Below, piece after piece: positions 1 to 11,197 of a stretch of 64,000 nucleotides of DNA (its first letter is position 1; the number at the start of each line of letters is the position of its first letter). This stretch comes from Allonocardiopsis opalescens (GTDB taxonomy: Bacteria; Actinomycetota; Actinomycetes; Streptosporangiales; Streptosporangiaceae): the NCBI RefSeq assembly GCF_003002095.1, contig NZ_PVZC01000010.1, forward strand, positions 299,364 to 363,363, written 5' to 3'. The translations under genes and the position numbers were made by a program. A model generated the notes under the pieces. It was not told the origin of the DNA, ran no database searches, and was given only the letters and a program-made list of their open reading frames with translations.

Positions 1-489
1 GCGGCCACCGCCTCGCGCGGCGGCGGCTCGCCGTCCGTCGCGTGCTCGCGGACGAAGGCGGTGAGGATCTCGGCCACCCGAGTGCGCTCGGCCGGGTCGT
101 CGTCGGCCACCCGGTCCAGCGCGTAGACGCCGCCCAGCCGCACGGCGGCCGACTCGGCGCTCCCCAGCTGCTCGACGGCGCGGGCGAAGGCGTCGGTGAC
201 GGCGATGTGCCGGCTGAGCAGGTGCTGGCGGCGGGCGACCAGGTACTGCCGCCAGGCGGTCACCGCGCCGATGACCAGCAGCAGCCCGGCCACCGCCTGC
301 AGCAGGGAGTTGCGGATGTCGCCCTCGGCGGCGACCCGTTCGGCCGCCGCCAACTCCCCCGCGCCGGGGGTGGCGTCCAGCACCAAGCCCGGCAGCGGCC
401 CGAAGGCGGCGAGCACCGCGGCCGCCAGCACCGCGCAGAGCGCCGCCCCGCCGGTCCACGCCAGTGCGGCGGATGTGCGTTCGGCCATG
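1..489 (-). CDS. Membrane protein, pentapeptide-repeat family N-terminal part (partial)
   Basis: The 163 codons present run off the left edge, so the C-terminus is missing. An N-terminal hydrophobic segment (about residues 8-30) is followed by a second one (about 60-78). Next comes a basic stretch and a sequence of the form RAVEQLG...VRLGGVYALDRVA...ILTAFVREH. That arrangement is typical of actinobacterial membrane proteins that continue into pentapeptide repeats. The ATG at 487-489 is preceded by a GAGGTGGG ribosome-binding site. The pentapeptide repeats themselves would lie outside the window, so the family call is inferred from the conserved N-terminal part. Its function is unknown, and it is probably unrelated to the suf genes upstream of it on the same strand. 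Confidence 0.6.
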
Positions 490-624
490 TGCGGCCCACC
501 TCGAACGTGTCCGGCCCGGCGGCCGGGCGGCCTGCGATACGGCGGACCCGCCCGGCGGCGGGCCGGGCGGGTCGCGGTGGAGCACTGCGGCGGCGCCCGC
601 GGGGGACTCCGGGGTGCACCTGTA

Positions 625-1023
625 CTAGACGTTGAAGCCGAGCATGCGCAGCTGGTCGCGGCCGTCGTCGGTGATCTTGTCCGGGCCCCACGGCGGCAGC
701 CAGACCCAGTTGATCTTGACCTCGCGGCCGAACTCGTCCAGGGCGCTGTTGGCCTGGTCCTCGATCACGTCGGTGAGCGGGCAGGCGGCGCTGGTGAGGG
801 TCATGTCGAGGGTGATCACGTCGTCGGTGGCGGCGACGCCGTAGACCAGGCCGAGGTCGACCACGTTCACGCCCAGCTCGGGGTCGACCACGTCCTTCAT
901 GGCCTCGGTGATCTCGGCCAGCTCGGTCTCCGAGGCGGTGTTGAGCACCGCGGTGGCGGTCGCCGCCTCACCGCCGTCGGACGCGGCCGGCGCGCCGTCC
1001 TGAGCGGTCGGTTCGTCGGTCAT
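625..1023 (-). CDS. SufT-like metal-sulfur cluster assembly factor (DUF59/MIP18 family)
   Basis: This 132-residue protein has an acidic, Ala-rich N-terminal tail of about 35 residues followed by a DUF59 domain. The family signature VVDPELGVNVVDLGLVY is visible, as is the TSAACPLTD segment with the conserved cysteine. Members of this family help mature iron-sulfur proteins, and in actinobacteria the gene commonly closes the suf operon, as it does here. I chose the ATG at 1021-1023 because it overlaps the sufU stop as ATGA, implying translational coupling. An upstream in-frame start would only extend into the end of sufU. It is the last gene of the leftward suf transcript. Confidence 0.88.
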   Translation of the reverse strand: MTDEPTAQDGAPAASDGGEAATATAVLNTASETELAEITEAMKDVVDPELGVNVVDLGLVYGVAATDDVITLDMTLTSAACPLTDVIEDQANSALDEFGREVKINWVWLPPWGPDKITDDGRDQLRMLGFNV

Positions 1024-1502
1024 GACACTCGCTCCTCCATGCTCGCGTTCGGGTCGGCGCTCAGGGTCTGCGCGGTGGCGTCCTTCCAGGCCATCCAGGA
1101 CAGCAGCGCGCACTTGATCCGGGCCGGGTAGCGGGAGACCCCGGCGAAGGCCACGGCGTCCTCAAGGACGTCCTCGTCGGGCTCGCCCTCGCCCTTGGAC
1201 TGCATCAGCGCGGTGAACTCCGCCGCGATGCGCATGCCCTCGTCGACGGTGCGGCCGATCAGCAGGTCGGTGGCGACCGAGGCGCTGGCCTGGCTGATGC
1301 TGCAGCCCAGGCTGTCGTAGGAGACGTCGACCACCCGGGCGTCGCCGCCCGCGCCGTCGAGCTTGACCCGCAGCCGCACCTCGTCCCCGCAGGTGGGGTT
1401 AATGTGGTGCACCTCGGTGTCGTACGGCTCCCGCAGCCCCTTGTGGTGGGGGTTGCGGTAGTGGTCCAGGATGATCTCCTGGTACATCGCTTCCAGTTTC
1501 AT
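1020..1502 (-). CDS. sufU: SufU, zinc-dependent sulfur-transfer protein for Fe-S assembly
   Basis: This 160-residue SufU/IscU-like protein carries three conserved cysteines: C38 in NPTCGD, C67 in SLGCSIS and C131 in RIKCALLSW. The roughly 20-residue insert between the second and third cysteines that separates SufU from IscU is present. SufU accepts persulfide sulfur from SufS and passes it to the SufBCD scaffold, and its zinc site swaps ligands with SufS. The gene lies 9 bases downstream of sufS and overlaps the next gene by 4 bases, so it belongs to the same transcript. Confidence 0.95.
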   Translation of the reverse strand: MKLEAMYQEIILDHYRNPHHKGLREPYDTEVHHINPTCGDEVRLRVKLDGAGGDARVVDVSYDSLGCSISQASASVATDLLIGRTVDEGMRIAAEFTALMQSKGEGEPDEDVLEDAVAFAGVSRYPARIKCALLSWMAWKDATAQTLSADPNASMEERVS

Positions 1503-1511
1503 GGCTATGGC

Positions 1512-3550
<2,039 letters not shown>

Positions 3551-3555
3551 AAGGG

Positions 3556-3888
3556 TCAGGACTCCCCAGCTTCTGGCGTACTCAGTGCGACGAGGACGTC
3601 CTCGCCTTCGATCTTCACGGAATAGGTGGCCACCGGGCGGGTGGCCGGGGGGTTGGTCGGCTTGCCGGTGCGCACGTCGAAGCAGGAGCCGTGCAGCCAG
3701 CACTCGATGGTGCCGTCCTCGACCTCGCCCTCCGACAGGTTCACCTCGGCGTGCGAGCAGATGTCGCTCATCGCGAACACCTCGCCGCCGGTGCGCACCA
3801 CGGCCACCGGGGTGCTGCCGATCTCCACGCCGAGCGCCCCCTCGTCGGGGACCTCGGCGAGGGAGCACACCCGCACGTACTCGGTCAC
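3556..3888 (-). CDS. Rieske [2Fe-2S] ferredoxin of the suf operon
   Basis: This 110-residue small soluble Rieske protein has the paired ligand motifs CSHAEVNL (C-x-H) and CWLHGSCF (C-x2-H), which bind a [2Fe-2S] cluster. In actinobacteria a Rieske protein of the non-heme dioxygenase ferredoxin type is usually found between sufD and sufC. An electron-donor role in cluster assembly is assumed but not proven. The GTG start at 3886-3888 overlaps the sufD stop as GTGA. Its position in the operon is the main argument for a role in Fe-S biogenesis. Confidence 0.92.
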   Translation of the reverse strand: MTEYVRVCSLAEVPDEGALGVEIGSTPVAVVRTGGEVFAMSDICSHAEVNLSEGEVEDGTIECWLHGSCFDVRTGKPTNPPATRPVATYSVKIEGEDVLVALSTPEAGES

Positions 3889-5060
3889 GCCGAACGCTCC
3901 AACTCCCGTTCGATGGCCGCGGTCAGCCGCTCCTCCACCTCGGGCACGCCCAGGCGGGCGATCATCTCGGCGAAGAAGCCGCGCACCACCAGGCGGCGGG
4001 CCTCCTCGGCCTCGATGCCCCTGGCCTGGAGGTAGAACAGGTGCAGGTCGTCCAGGCGGCCGGACGCGCTGGCGTGGCCGGCGCCCAGCACCTCGCCGGT
4101 GAAGATCTCCAGGTTCGGCACGGAGTCGACCCGGGTGTTGTCGGTGAGCACCAGGTTGCGGTTGTACTCGTAGGTGTCGGTGCCCTCGGTGCCGACGCCG
4201 ATGATCACGTCGCCGATCCAGACCGCGTGGGCGTCGTCGCCCTGCAAGGCGCCCTTGTACTCCACCCGGCTGCGGCAGTGGCTCTGGGAGTGGTCGACCA
4301 GCAGGCGGTGCTCGTGGTGCTGGCCGGCGTCGGTGAAGTAGACGCCGTTCAGCTCGGCGTCGCCGCCGGGCGCGGTGTAGCGCACGGTGGCCGAGACGCG
4401 CACCAGGTCGCCGCCGAGGGTGACGGCGTGGCCGCGGAAGCGGGCGTCGCGGCCGAGGCTGACGTGGTGGTAGGCGACGTGGACGGCGTCGCGCCCCCAG
4501 TCGTGCACGCTGACCACGGTGAGGGCGGCGCCGTCGCCGACGACGAACTCGACGTTGTCGGCGTAGGTGGCGCTGCCGGCGTGGTCGAGCACCACGGTGG
4601 CCGTGGCGAAGGGCTCCAGCCGCACGACGGTGTGGCCGAATGCCTGGCCGGGCCGCTCGCCGCGCACCGCGACGACCACCGGCCGCTCGACCTGGGTCTC
4701 CTTGGGCACGGTGACCAGGGTGGCGCCGGCGGCGTGCCGGTAGGCCAGCGCGCTGACGCGCTCCAGCGGGGTGAAGGAGGCCCCCACCCGCTCGTCGTCG
4801 AGCCCGACGGTCTCGACCCGCACCGCGGGCTCGGCCTCGACCGCCACCGAGACGGCGCCCTCGCCGCCCTCGGTGCCGTCGGGCCCGGTGTGCAGGCCGC
4901 GGAGCCTGCGCAGCGGGGTGAACCGCCACTCCTCCTCGCGCCCGTTCGGCACCGGGAAGTCGGCGGTCTCGAAGGACCCGGCGGTGTCCAGCTTGGACAC
5001 CGCGGGCACCGCGACCTCCCCGTGACTGTGCGGCGCTGTCGGCGTAGTCGCGCCCGCCAT
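3885..5060 (-). CDS. sufD: SufD, Fe-S cluster scaffold subunit
   Basis: This 391-residue SufD-family protein forms the SufBC2D scaffold. Recognisable parts are the N-terminal GREEEWRFTPLRRL segment, the central right-handed beta-helix region, and a C-terminal block with EVLGAGHASASGRLDDLHLFYLQ broken only by ordinary substitutions. The latter ends in a helical GIEAEEARRLVVRGFF segment shared with SufB. The ATG at 5058-5060 overlaps the sufB stop by one base (TGATG), so the genes are coupled. Confidence 0.95.
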   Translation of the reverse strand: MAGATTPTAPHSHGEVAVPAVSKLDTAGSFETADFPVPNGREEEWRFTPLRRLRGLHTGPDGTEGGEGAVSVAVEAEPAVRVETVGLDDERVGASFTPLERVSALAYRHAAGATLVTVPKETQVERPVVVAVRGERPGQAFGHTVVRLEPFATATVVLDHAGSATYADNVEFVVGDGAALTVVSVHDWGRDAVHVAYHHVSLGRDARFRGHAVTLGGDLVRVSATVRYTAPGGDAELNGVYFTDAGQHHEHRLLVDHSQSHCRSRVEYKGALQGDDAHAVWIGDVIIGVGTEGTDTYEYNRNLVLTDNTRVDSVPNLEIFTGEVLGAGHASASGRLDDLHLFYLQARGIEAEEARRLVVRGFFAEMIARLGVPEVEERLTAAIERELERSA

Positions 5061-6472
5061 CAACCCACGGCCCCTTCCATCTGCAGCTCGATGAGCCGGT
5101 TCAGTTCCAGTGCGTACTCCATCGGCAGCTCGCGGGCGATGGGCTCCACGAAGCCGCGGACGATCATGGCCATCGCCTCGTCCTCGTCCATGCCCCTGCT
5201 CATCAGGTAGAAGAGCTGGTCCTCGCTGACCTTGGAGACGGTCGCCTCGTGGCCCATCTCCACGTCGTCCTCGCGGACGTCGACGTAGGGGTAGGTGTCG
5301 GAGCGGCTGATGGTGTCGACCAGCAGCGCGTCGCACTTCACGGTGGACTTGGAGTGGTTCGCGCCGTCCTGCACCTGGACCAGGCCCCGGTAGGAGGTGC
5401 GGCCGCCGCCGCGGGCCACCGACTTGGAAATGATCGAGGAGGAGGTGTTGGGCGCGCAGTGCACCATCTTGGCGCCGGCGTCCTGGTGCTGGCCGGAGCC
5501 GGAGAAGGCGACGGAGAGGGTCTCGCCCTTGGCGTGCTCGCCCATCAGGTAGATGGCCGGGTACTTCATGGTCACCTTGGAGCCGATGTTGCCGTCGACC
5601 CACTCCATGGTGGCGCCCTCGTAGGCGACGGCGCGCTTGGTGACCAGGTTGTAGACGTTGTTGGACCAGTTCTGGATGGTGGTGTACCGGCAGCGCGCGT
5701 TCTTCTTCACGATGATCTCGACCACCGCGGAGTGCAGGGAGTCGGACTTGTAGATCGGCGCGGTACAGCCCTCGACGTAGTGGACGTAGGAGCCCTCGTC
5801 GACGATGATCAGGGTCCGCTCGAACTGGCCCATGTTCTCGGTGTTGATCCGGAAGTAGGCCTGCAGCGGGATCTCGACGTGCACGTTCGGCGGCACGTAG
5901 ATGAAGGAGCCGCCCGACCACACCGCGGTGTTCAGCGCGGCGAACTTGTTGTCGCCCGGCGGGATGACGGTGCCGAAGTACTCCTGGAAGATCTCCGGGT
6001 GCTCGCGTACGGCGGTGTCGGTGTCCAGGAAGAGGACGCCCTTCTCCTCAAGGTCCTCGCGGATCTTGTGGTAGACCACCTCGGACTCGTACTGGGCGGC
6101 GACGCCGGCGATCAGCCGCTGCTTCTCGGCCTCGGGGATGCCCAGCTTGTCGTAGGTGTTCTTGATGTCCTCGGGCAGGTCCTCCCAGGACTCGGCCTGC
6201 TTCTCGGTGGAGCGCACGAAGTACTTGATGTTGTCGAAGTCGATGCCCGACAGGTCGGCGCCCCAGGTGGGCATCGGCTTCTTGCCGAACAGCTTCAGGC
6301 CCTTGAGCCGGAGCTGGAGCATCCAGTCGGGTTCGCTCTTCTTCGCGGAGATGTCGCGGACGACCTCTTCGGACAGGCCCCGGCGCGCCGAGGCGCCGGC
6401 CGCGTCGGAGTCGGCCCAGCCGTATTCGTAGGTCCCGAGCCCGTCGAGCTCTGGATGCGCGGTGGTCGTCAT
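5060..6472 (-). CDS. sufB: SufB, Fe-S cluster scaffold subunit
   Basis: This 470-residue SufB builds the nascent cluster together with SufC and SufD. Conserved features include [31 protein letters not shown], and the C-terminal [20 protein letters not shown] block. Length matches actinobacterial SufB. The ATG at 6470-6472 overlaps the stop of the upstream regulator by one base (TGATG), so regulator and scaffold are co-translated. There is no intein, unlike SufB of some mycobacteria. Confidence 0.97.
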   Translation of the reverse strand: MTTTAHPELDGLGTYEYGWADSDAAGASARRGLSEEVVRDISAKKSEPDWMLQLRLKGLKLFGKKPMPTWGADLSGIDFDNIKYFVRSTEKQAESWEDLPEDIKNTYDKLGIPEAEKQRLIAGVAAQYESEVVYHKIREDLEEKGVLFLDTDTAVREHPEIFQEYFGTVIPPGDNKFAALNTAVWSGGSFIYVPPNVHVEIPLQAYFRINTENMGQFERTLIIVDEGSYVHYVEGCTAPIYKSDSLHSAVVEIIVKKNARCRYTTIQNWSNNVYNLVTKRAVAYEGATMEWVDGNIGSKVTMKYPAIYLMGEHAKGETLSVAFSGSGQHQDAGAKMVHCAPNTSSSIISKSVARGGGRTSYRGLVQVQDGANHSKSTVKCDALLVDTISRSDTYPYVDVREDDVEMGHEATVSKVSEDQLFYLMSRGMDEDEAMAMIVRGFVEPIARELPMEYALELNRLIELQMEGAVG

Positions 6473-7293
6473 CAGGAAGGTCCTCCCGGACGCTGTGTCG
6501 TCGTTGCGCCCTCCCCGCCGTCGGCGGGGAGCGGGTGTCGGGCGGCGGTCGGCCGCCGGTCGGGGTTCTCGCCCAGGTCGTGCGGGCTGACATGGGTGGT
6601 GCAGACGCCGTCGCCGTGCGCGATGGTGGCCAGCCGCCGCACCGGGGTGCCCAGCAGCCGCGCGAAGGCCTCGACCTCGGCCTCGCACAGCTCGGGGAAC
6701 TCCGCGGCGACGTGGGCCACCGGGCAGTGGTGCTGGCACAGCTGCTCGCCGCCGGGCACCGGCGCCTCGCGGACGGAGGCGGCGTAGCCGTCGGCCGACA
6801 GGGAGTCGGCCAGCGCGCGCAGCCGCTGCTCGGCGGGGGCGTCGCGCACGGCGGGGCGGTAGCGCCCCTCCAGCTCCGCGACCTGTCGCCGGGCGAACTC
6901 GGCGATCGCGGCGCCGCCCGCCTTCTCGGCGAGGAAGCGCAGCGCGCTGGAGGCGAGGTCGTCGTAGCCGTGGACGAACGCGTCGCGCCCCGCGCCGGTG
7001 ATGGCGAAGAGCTTGGCGGGTCGGCCCCGGCCGCGGCGGCCCCGGGTGTGCGCCTCGGTGACCTCCACCATGCCGTCGGCCACCAGGTGGTCCAGGTGGC
7101 GCCGCACGGCGGCGGGGGTGAGGCCGAGGCGCTCGCCGAGGGTGCTCGCGGTACTCGGCCCGAGTTCGAGGATGAGCCGTGCCACCCGGGTGCGGGTGCC
7201 GGTCTCGGCCCCCAGCTCCGTGGAGGCAGCCCCCAGCGGCACGCCCGCGTGGGCGCTCCGCTGATCGTCAGGGCCGTGGCTCACGTTTTTCAC
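6472..7293 (-). CDS. sufR: SufR-like [Fe-S]-sensing winged-helix repressor of the suf operon
   Basis: This is a roughly 270-residue regulator. An ArsR/MarR-like winged helix covers the first third ([21 protein letters not shown], then the wing [11 protein letters not shown]). The C-terminal part carries the cysteine cluster expected of SufR: CQHHCP, PELCEAE and GDGVCTTH. These cysteines probably hold an Fe-S cluster whose occupancy controls DNA binding. It is first in the operon and coupled to sufB. The start is uncertain: GTG at 7291-7293 gives VKNVSHG, but it lies inside the proposed operator. GTG at 7282-7284 or a later codon is therefore possible, and neither has a convincing ribosome-binding site. 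Confidence 0.9.
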   Translation of the reverse strand: MKNVSHGPDDQRSAHAGVPLGAASTELGAETGTRTRVARLILELGPSTASTLGERLGLTPAAVRRHLDHLVADGMVEVTEAHTRGRRGRGRPAKLFAITGAGRDAFVHGYDDLASSALRFLAEKAGGAAIAEFARRQVAELEGRYRPAVRDAPAEQRLRALADSLSADGYAASVREAPVPGGEQLCQHHCPVAHVAAEFPELCEAEVEAFARLLGTPVRRLATIAHGDGVCTTHVSPHDLGENPDRRPTAARHPLPADGGEGATTTQRPGGPS

Positions 7294-7304
7294 AACATCA
7301 GTGT
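7290..7304 (-). promoter_or_regulatory. SufR-type operator (ACACT-N5-TGTGA)
   Basis: Read on the minus strand this is ACACT GATGT TGTGA. That matches exactly the ACACT-N5-TGTGA motif that I recall as reported for Mycobacterium tuberculosis SufR. It lies at the very start of the sufR gene, where a bound repressor would block transcription or early elongation, which fits autoregulation of the operon. Confidence 0.72.
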
Positions 7305-7365
7305 GGCGTAAATGCTTCCCCGGCCGCAAACCGGACGGGACGGACCGGACCATGGGCTCAATCAC

Positions 7366-7384
7366 GCAGGTAAGGCTTACCTAA
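7366..7384. promoter_or_regulatory. Iron box (DtxR/IdeR/DmdR-type operator)
   Basis: The core at 7368-7382 is a perfect palindrome around one central base, AGGTAAGGCTTACCT. The 19-base site resembles the actinobacterial iron-box consensus TTAGGTTAGGCTAACCTAA. It lies about 75 bases upstream of sufR. On the minus strand it fills the gap between a possible -35 (TTGCTT) and -10 (CGTGAT). Iron-dependent control of the suf promoter is the natural reading. Confidence 0.7.
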
Positions 7385-7543
7385 AGCAAGATCGCGACGA
7401 GGTGCGCGTCCCGCGCCGGACCCGGCCGGACCGCGACAGGGCGGCGTTATGCTCACATTCCGAGACGATTGCCCATCATACGGACAGCACATTGCATGCT
7501 GTATACGCTCCCACCAGGCAGGATCGCCCGCGCACACGCGAAC

Positions 7544-7580
7544 GGGCCCCGGGGGCGAGCGCGCCTCGCCCCCGGGGCCC
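7544..7580. terminator. Strong hairpin terminator downstream of the RND pump gene
   Basis: A perfect 16-bp GC-only-rich stem (7544-7559 with 7565-7580) surrounds a 5-base loop. It lies 24 bases beyond the stop of the leftward efflux-pump gene and has no T tract, as is common for actinobacterial terminators. It also isolates the suf promoter from upstream read-through. Confidence 0.8.
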
Positions 7581-7603
7581 GCGTCACCGCGCGGACCGGC
7601 CGG

Positions 7604-10600
7604 TCAGTCGCCGGCGGAGTTCCGGCCGGCGCCCGCGGGCACCGGGTCGCGACCGGCCTCGGCGGCCGCGGCGCCCTCGGCGGCGAAACGGGCGGCACGG
7701 CGCCGCGCGCGCCGGTCGCGGCGCCGCTCCTTGGACTCCTCGATCATGGTGTAGAGCACCGGCACCAGGATCAGGGTGAGCAGGGTCGAGCTGACCAGGC
7801 CGCCGATGACCACGATGGCCATCGCCTCGGAGATCAGCACGCTGCCGCCGATCCCCAGCGCCATCGGCACCAGGGCGCCGATGGTGGCCAGCGCGGTCAT
7901 CAGGATGGGCCGCAGCCGCTGGCGGCCGCCCTCCACGACGGCCTCGCGGATGCCCATGCCGCGCTCGCGGTACTGGTTGATCAGGTCGATCAGCACGATC
8001 GCATTGGTGACCACGATGCCGACCAGCATCAGCAGGCCGATCAGCGCGACCACGCCCAGCGCCGTGTCCGTGACCAGCAGGCCGACGATCGCGCCGGTGG
8101 CGGCGAAGGGCACCGACACCAGCAGGATCAGCGGCTGGATCAGGCTCTTGAACTCGGCCACCATCACCACGTACACGATCGCGACCGCCGCCAGCAGGGC
8201 GATGCCCAGCTGGGTGAAGGCCTCGGTCTGGTCGGCGCTGACGCCGCCGATCTGGTACGTGGCGCCCGCGGGCAGGTCCAGCGCGTCCAGCCGCTCGGTG
8301 AGGGCGGTGGTCAGCGCGCCGATGTCCTGGCCCTCCGGGGTGGCGCTGACCGTGGCGGTCCGCTCGCCGTCGGTGCGGCTGATCTCCACCGGCCGGTCGA
8401 CCACGGCGACCTCGGCCACCTCCGACAGCCGCACGGTGCCGCCGGCCGGGGTGGCGATCTCCAGGTCCTCCAGCGCGTCGAGGTCCTCGGGCACGTCCTC
8501 GGCGGCGATCACGACGTCGCGCTCGGCGCCGTCGAGGAACATCGACCCCGCGGGGCGGCCGTCGAATGCCTGCTGCACGGCCTGGCCGATCTGGGTCTCG
8601 CTCAGCCCCTCCTCGGCCGCCGCCTCGCGGTCGGCGCTGACGTGGACGCCCTCGGCGCGCACCGCGAGGTCGTTGGCGACCTCGCTGACGCCGTCGGTCT
8701 GCGCGACGGTGTCCTCCACCATCGTGGCGGCCTCGTCCAGCACCTCGGGGTCGTCGGCCTGGACCTGCACCTCGATCGCGCTGGAGCCCATGGCGGCGGC
8801 GTCCTGGATGCTCAGCTCGCCGGCGTCGGCGATGCCGTCGAGCTCGTCGCGGATGCGCTCGCGCAGGTTGGTCTGGTCGGCTTCGGGGTCGGTGGTGACG
8901 GTGTAGGTGGCGGTGTTGGAGCCGCCACCGCCGCCGAAGCCCATACCGCCGGTGGAGCCCACCGTCACCTGGTAGGACTGCACGCCGTGGATGCTGTCCA
9001 GGGCCTGCTCGACCGGCTCGGCCGCGGCGGCGGTCTCCTCCAGGGAGGTGCCCGCGGGCAGCTCCTGAGAGATCGCGACCGTGTTCTGGCCGGTGTCGTC
9101 CAGGAAGTTGGTCTGCAGCTGGGTGGCGAGGAACAGGGTGCCGACGAAGACGGCCAGCGCGGCGGCCAGGGTCGTCTTGCGCCACTTGGTGACCCAGCTC
9201 AGCAGCGGCACGTAGCCGCGCTGCAGCCAGCCGCGCCGCTCCTTCTCGTGCTCCTCGCGCCGCACCCGCTCCAGGTCCTCGGGCGCCACGTCGCGGCCCT
9301 TGACGAACCAGTAGGCCAGCACCGGGATGATCGTCAGCGAGACCAGCAGCGAGGCGGCGAGCGCGATCGCGACGGTCAGGCCGAAGGGCCGGAACAGCTC
9401 GCCGATCTCGCCGCCGACGAAGACCACCGGCAGGAAGACCGCGGCGGTGGTGATGGTGGAGGCGGTGATCGCCCCGGCCACCTCGCGCACGCCGGTGATG
9501 ACGGCCTCGCGCTTGGGCGTGCCGTAGCCCAGGTGCCGCTTGATGTTCTCCAGCACCACGATGGAGTCGTCGACCACCCGGCCGATCGCGATGGTCAGCG
9601 CGCTCAGCGTCAGGATGTTCAGCGTGTAGCCGCCCAGCCACATGCCGATCAGCGCGACCAGCAGCGAGAAGGGGATGGACAGCGCGGTCACCACGGTGGA
9701 GCGCACCGAGAGCAGGAAGACCAGGATGACGGCGATCGCCGCCACCAGGCCCATGGCGCCCTTCTCCAGCAGGCCGGTGATGGAGTCCTCGATGAACGGC
9801 GCCTGGTCGAACACGACCGTCAGGGCGGCGCCGTCGCCCAGCGCCTCCTCCAGCCCGGCCAGCTCGGCCTTGACCGCGTTGGCCACCTCGACCGTGTTGG
9901 CCTCGGTCGCCTTGGTGACCATGACGCTGAGGCTCGGCTCGCCGTCGGTGCGGGTGATGGTGGTGGTCTCCTGCGGCTCCAGGCTCACCTCGGCCACGTC
10001 GCCCAGCCGCACCGGCTCGGGCGCGGCCGGCGGGGCCGCGCCGGGCGGCTGCCCCGCGGCGCCCGCGGCCCCCGCCGCGGCCGGGTCGGCCCCGGCGGCG
10101 CCGGCCGCGGGGGTCAGGTACAGGTCCTCGATGTCGGAGACGGACTCCAGGTCGCCGCCGACGTCCACCGACAGGGTCTCGCCGTCCTCGGTGAACTGCC
10201 CGCCCGCCTGGGTGGTGCCGCTCGCCTGCAGGGCCTGGGCGATCTGGTCGACGGTGAGGCCCTCGTCCTCCAGCGCGTCGAAGTCCGGGCGGATCTCCAC
10301 CGCGTTCTCGGCCTGGCCGGTGACCACGGCGTCCTGCACGCCGGGCACGTCCTCCAGCGCCGGCACGACCTGGTCCTCCAGGCGCTGCGCCAGCTCGGCC
10401 TCGTCCACGTCGGCGGAGGCGGCCAGCAGCAGCACCGGCAGGCTGTCGAAGCTGATCGTCTGGGTGATCGGCTCGGCGTCCTCCGGCAGCTGCGGCAGGA
10501 TGCGGTTGATCGCCACCTGGATCTCGCGCACGGCGTCGGTGGAGTCGGTGCCGTAGTCGAAGGTCGCGGTGACGACGGACGAGCCCTCGCTGGAGGTGGA

Positions 10601-10846
10601 GGTCACGTCGGTCACGCCGTCGACCGTCTGCACCACGGTCTCGATCGGGTCGCTGACCCGCTCCTCGACCACCTCGGGCGAGGCGCCCTGGACGGTGGTC
10701 ATGACGGTGGCCTGGGGCAGCTCCAGGCTGGGCATCAGCTCCTGGCGGAGCGAGCCGGTGGCGATGAAACCGAACACGACGATCGCGATCGATATCAGCG
10801 CCACCAGAGCGCGGTTGGCGAGGCTCAGCCTGGCCAGTGCGGACAT
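7604..10846 (-). CDS. RND-superfamily efflux transporter permease (AcrB/SwrC-like)
   Basis: This 1080-residue inner-membrane proton-driven exporter has the RND layout: a first membrane helix at about 12-30, a large extracytoplasmic porter domain, a bundle of helices from about 365, a second porter domain, and a second helix bundle. The paired aspartates of the proton relay are D426-D427 in GRVVDDSIVVLENI. An Ala/Gly/Pro-rich insert (about residues 246-278) sits in the first porter loop, and a Gly-rich run is found in the second. No periplasmic adaptor gene is nearby, as expected in a Gram-positive. It is divergent from a MarR gene that probably represses it. The substrate is not predictable from sequence. 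Confidence 0.92.
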   Translation of the reverse strand: MSALARLSLANRALVALISIAIVVFGFIATGSLRQELMPSLELPQATVMTTVQGASPEVVEERVSDPIETVVQTVDGVTDVTSTSSEGSSVVTATFDYGTDSTDAVREIQVAINRILPQLPEDAEPITQTISFDSLPVLLLAASADVDEAELAQRLEDQVVPALEDVPGVQDAVVTGQAENAVEIRPDFDALEDEGLTVDQIAQALQASGTTQAGGQFTEDGETLSVDVGGDLESVSDIEDLYLTPAAGAAGADPAAAGAAGAAGQPPGAAPPAAPEPVRLGDVAEVSLEPQETTTITRTDGEPSLSVMVTKATEANTVEVANAVKAELAGLEEALGDGAALTVVFDQAPFIEDSITGLLEKGAMGLVAAIAVILVFLLSVRSTVVTALSIPFSLLVALIGMWLGGYTLNILTLSALTIAIGRVVDDSIVVLENIKRHLGYGTPKREAVITGVREVAGAITASTITTAAVFLPVVFVGGEIGELFRPFGLTVAIALAASLLVSLTIIPVLAYWFVKGRDVAPEDLERVRREEHEKERRGWLQRGYVPLLSWVTKWRKTTLAAALAVFVGTLFLATQLQTNFLDDTGQNTVAISQELPAGTSLEETAAAAEPVEQALDSIHGVQSYQVTVGSTGGMGFGGGGGSNTATYTVTTDPEADQTNLRERIRDELDGIADAGELSIQDAAAMGSSAIEVQVQADDPEVLDEAATMVEDTVAQTDGVSEVANDLAVRAEGVHVSADREAAAEEGLSETQIGQAVQQAFDGRPAGSMFLDGAERDVVIAAEDVPEDLDALEDLEIATPAGGTVRLSEVAEVAVVDRPVEISRTDGERTATVSATPEGQDIGALTTALTERLDALDLPAGATYQIGGVSADQTEAFTQLGIALLAAVAIVYVVMVAEFKSLIQPLILLVSVPFAATGAIVGLLVTDTALGVVALIGLLMLVGIVVTNAIVLIDLINQYRERGMGIREAVVEGGRQRLRPILMTALATIGALVPMALGIGGSVLISEAMAIVVIGGLVSSTLLTLILVPVLYTMIEESKERRRDRRARRRAARFAAEGAAAAEAGRDPVPAGAGRNSAGD

Positions 10847-11012
10847 GGTGTCGGTTCCCCTTCGGATGTGGACCCCGTGGTGGTGCGCTCCGGCGCGCCG
10901 GGAGCCGGCGCCGCGCATCGAGGGCCGGACGCGCGGCCGCCCGCCCGCTCCCCGCGGGGGAGCCGGGGCAGGCCGCGTTCCCGAGTCCGGCTGCTCCATA
11001 TTACTTAGCTTC

Positions 11013-11047
11013 ATCCGAAATATTCGCCTAAGGGGTAAATTTCGGAT
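11013..11047. promoter_or_regulatory. Inverted repeat in the RND/MarR divergent promoter
   Basis: Perfect 9-bp arms, ATCCGAAAT (11013-11021) and ATTTCGGAT (11039-11047), are separated by 17 bases. They lie in the most AT-rich part of the 351-base gap (10847-11197) between the efflux gene and the marR gene. Their position between divergent promoters makes them a likely binding site for the MarR protein. Nothing else recognisable lies in this gap. Confidence 0.55.
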
Positions 11048-11197
11048 TACCGCCATCGTCAGCCTCCGGCAAGGCACTGATCCGACAACGTGGCACGGGC
11101 CCGAAAAGATCCCGGAAACGGTGTGACGCCTCCGGCGGGGCCCGCCGACGAGCGCGCGGCGATACACTCCAACGCGCAGTGGCGCAGGCTGGACGGG

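Noticed and set aside
7469..11008. Very long rightward open frame opposite the RND pump
   Set aside because: It is the antisense shadow of a well-conserved transporter; its translation is His/Gln/Gly-rich low complexity, as expected from high-GC antisense frames.
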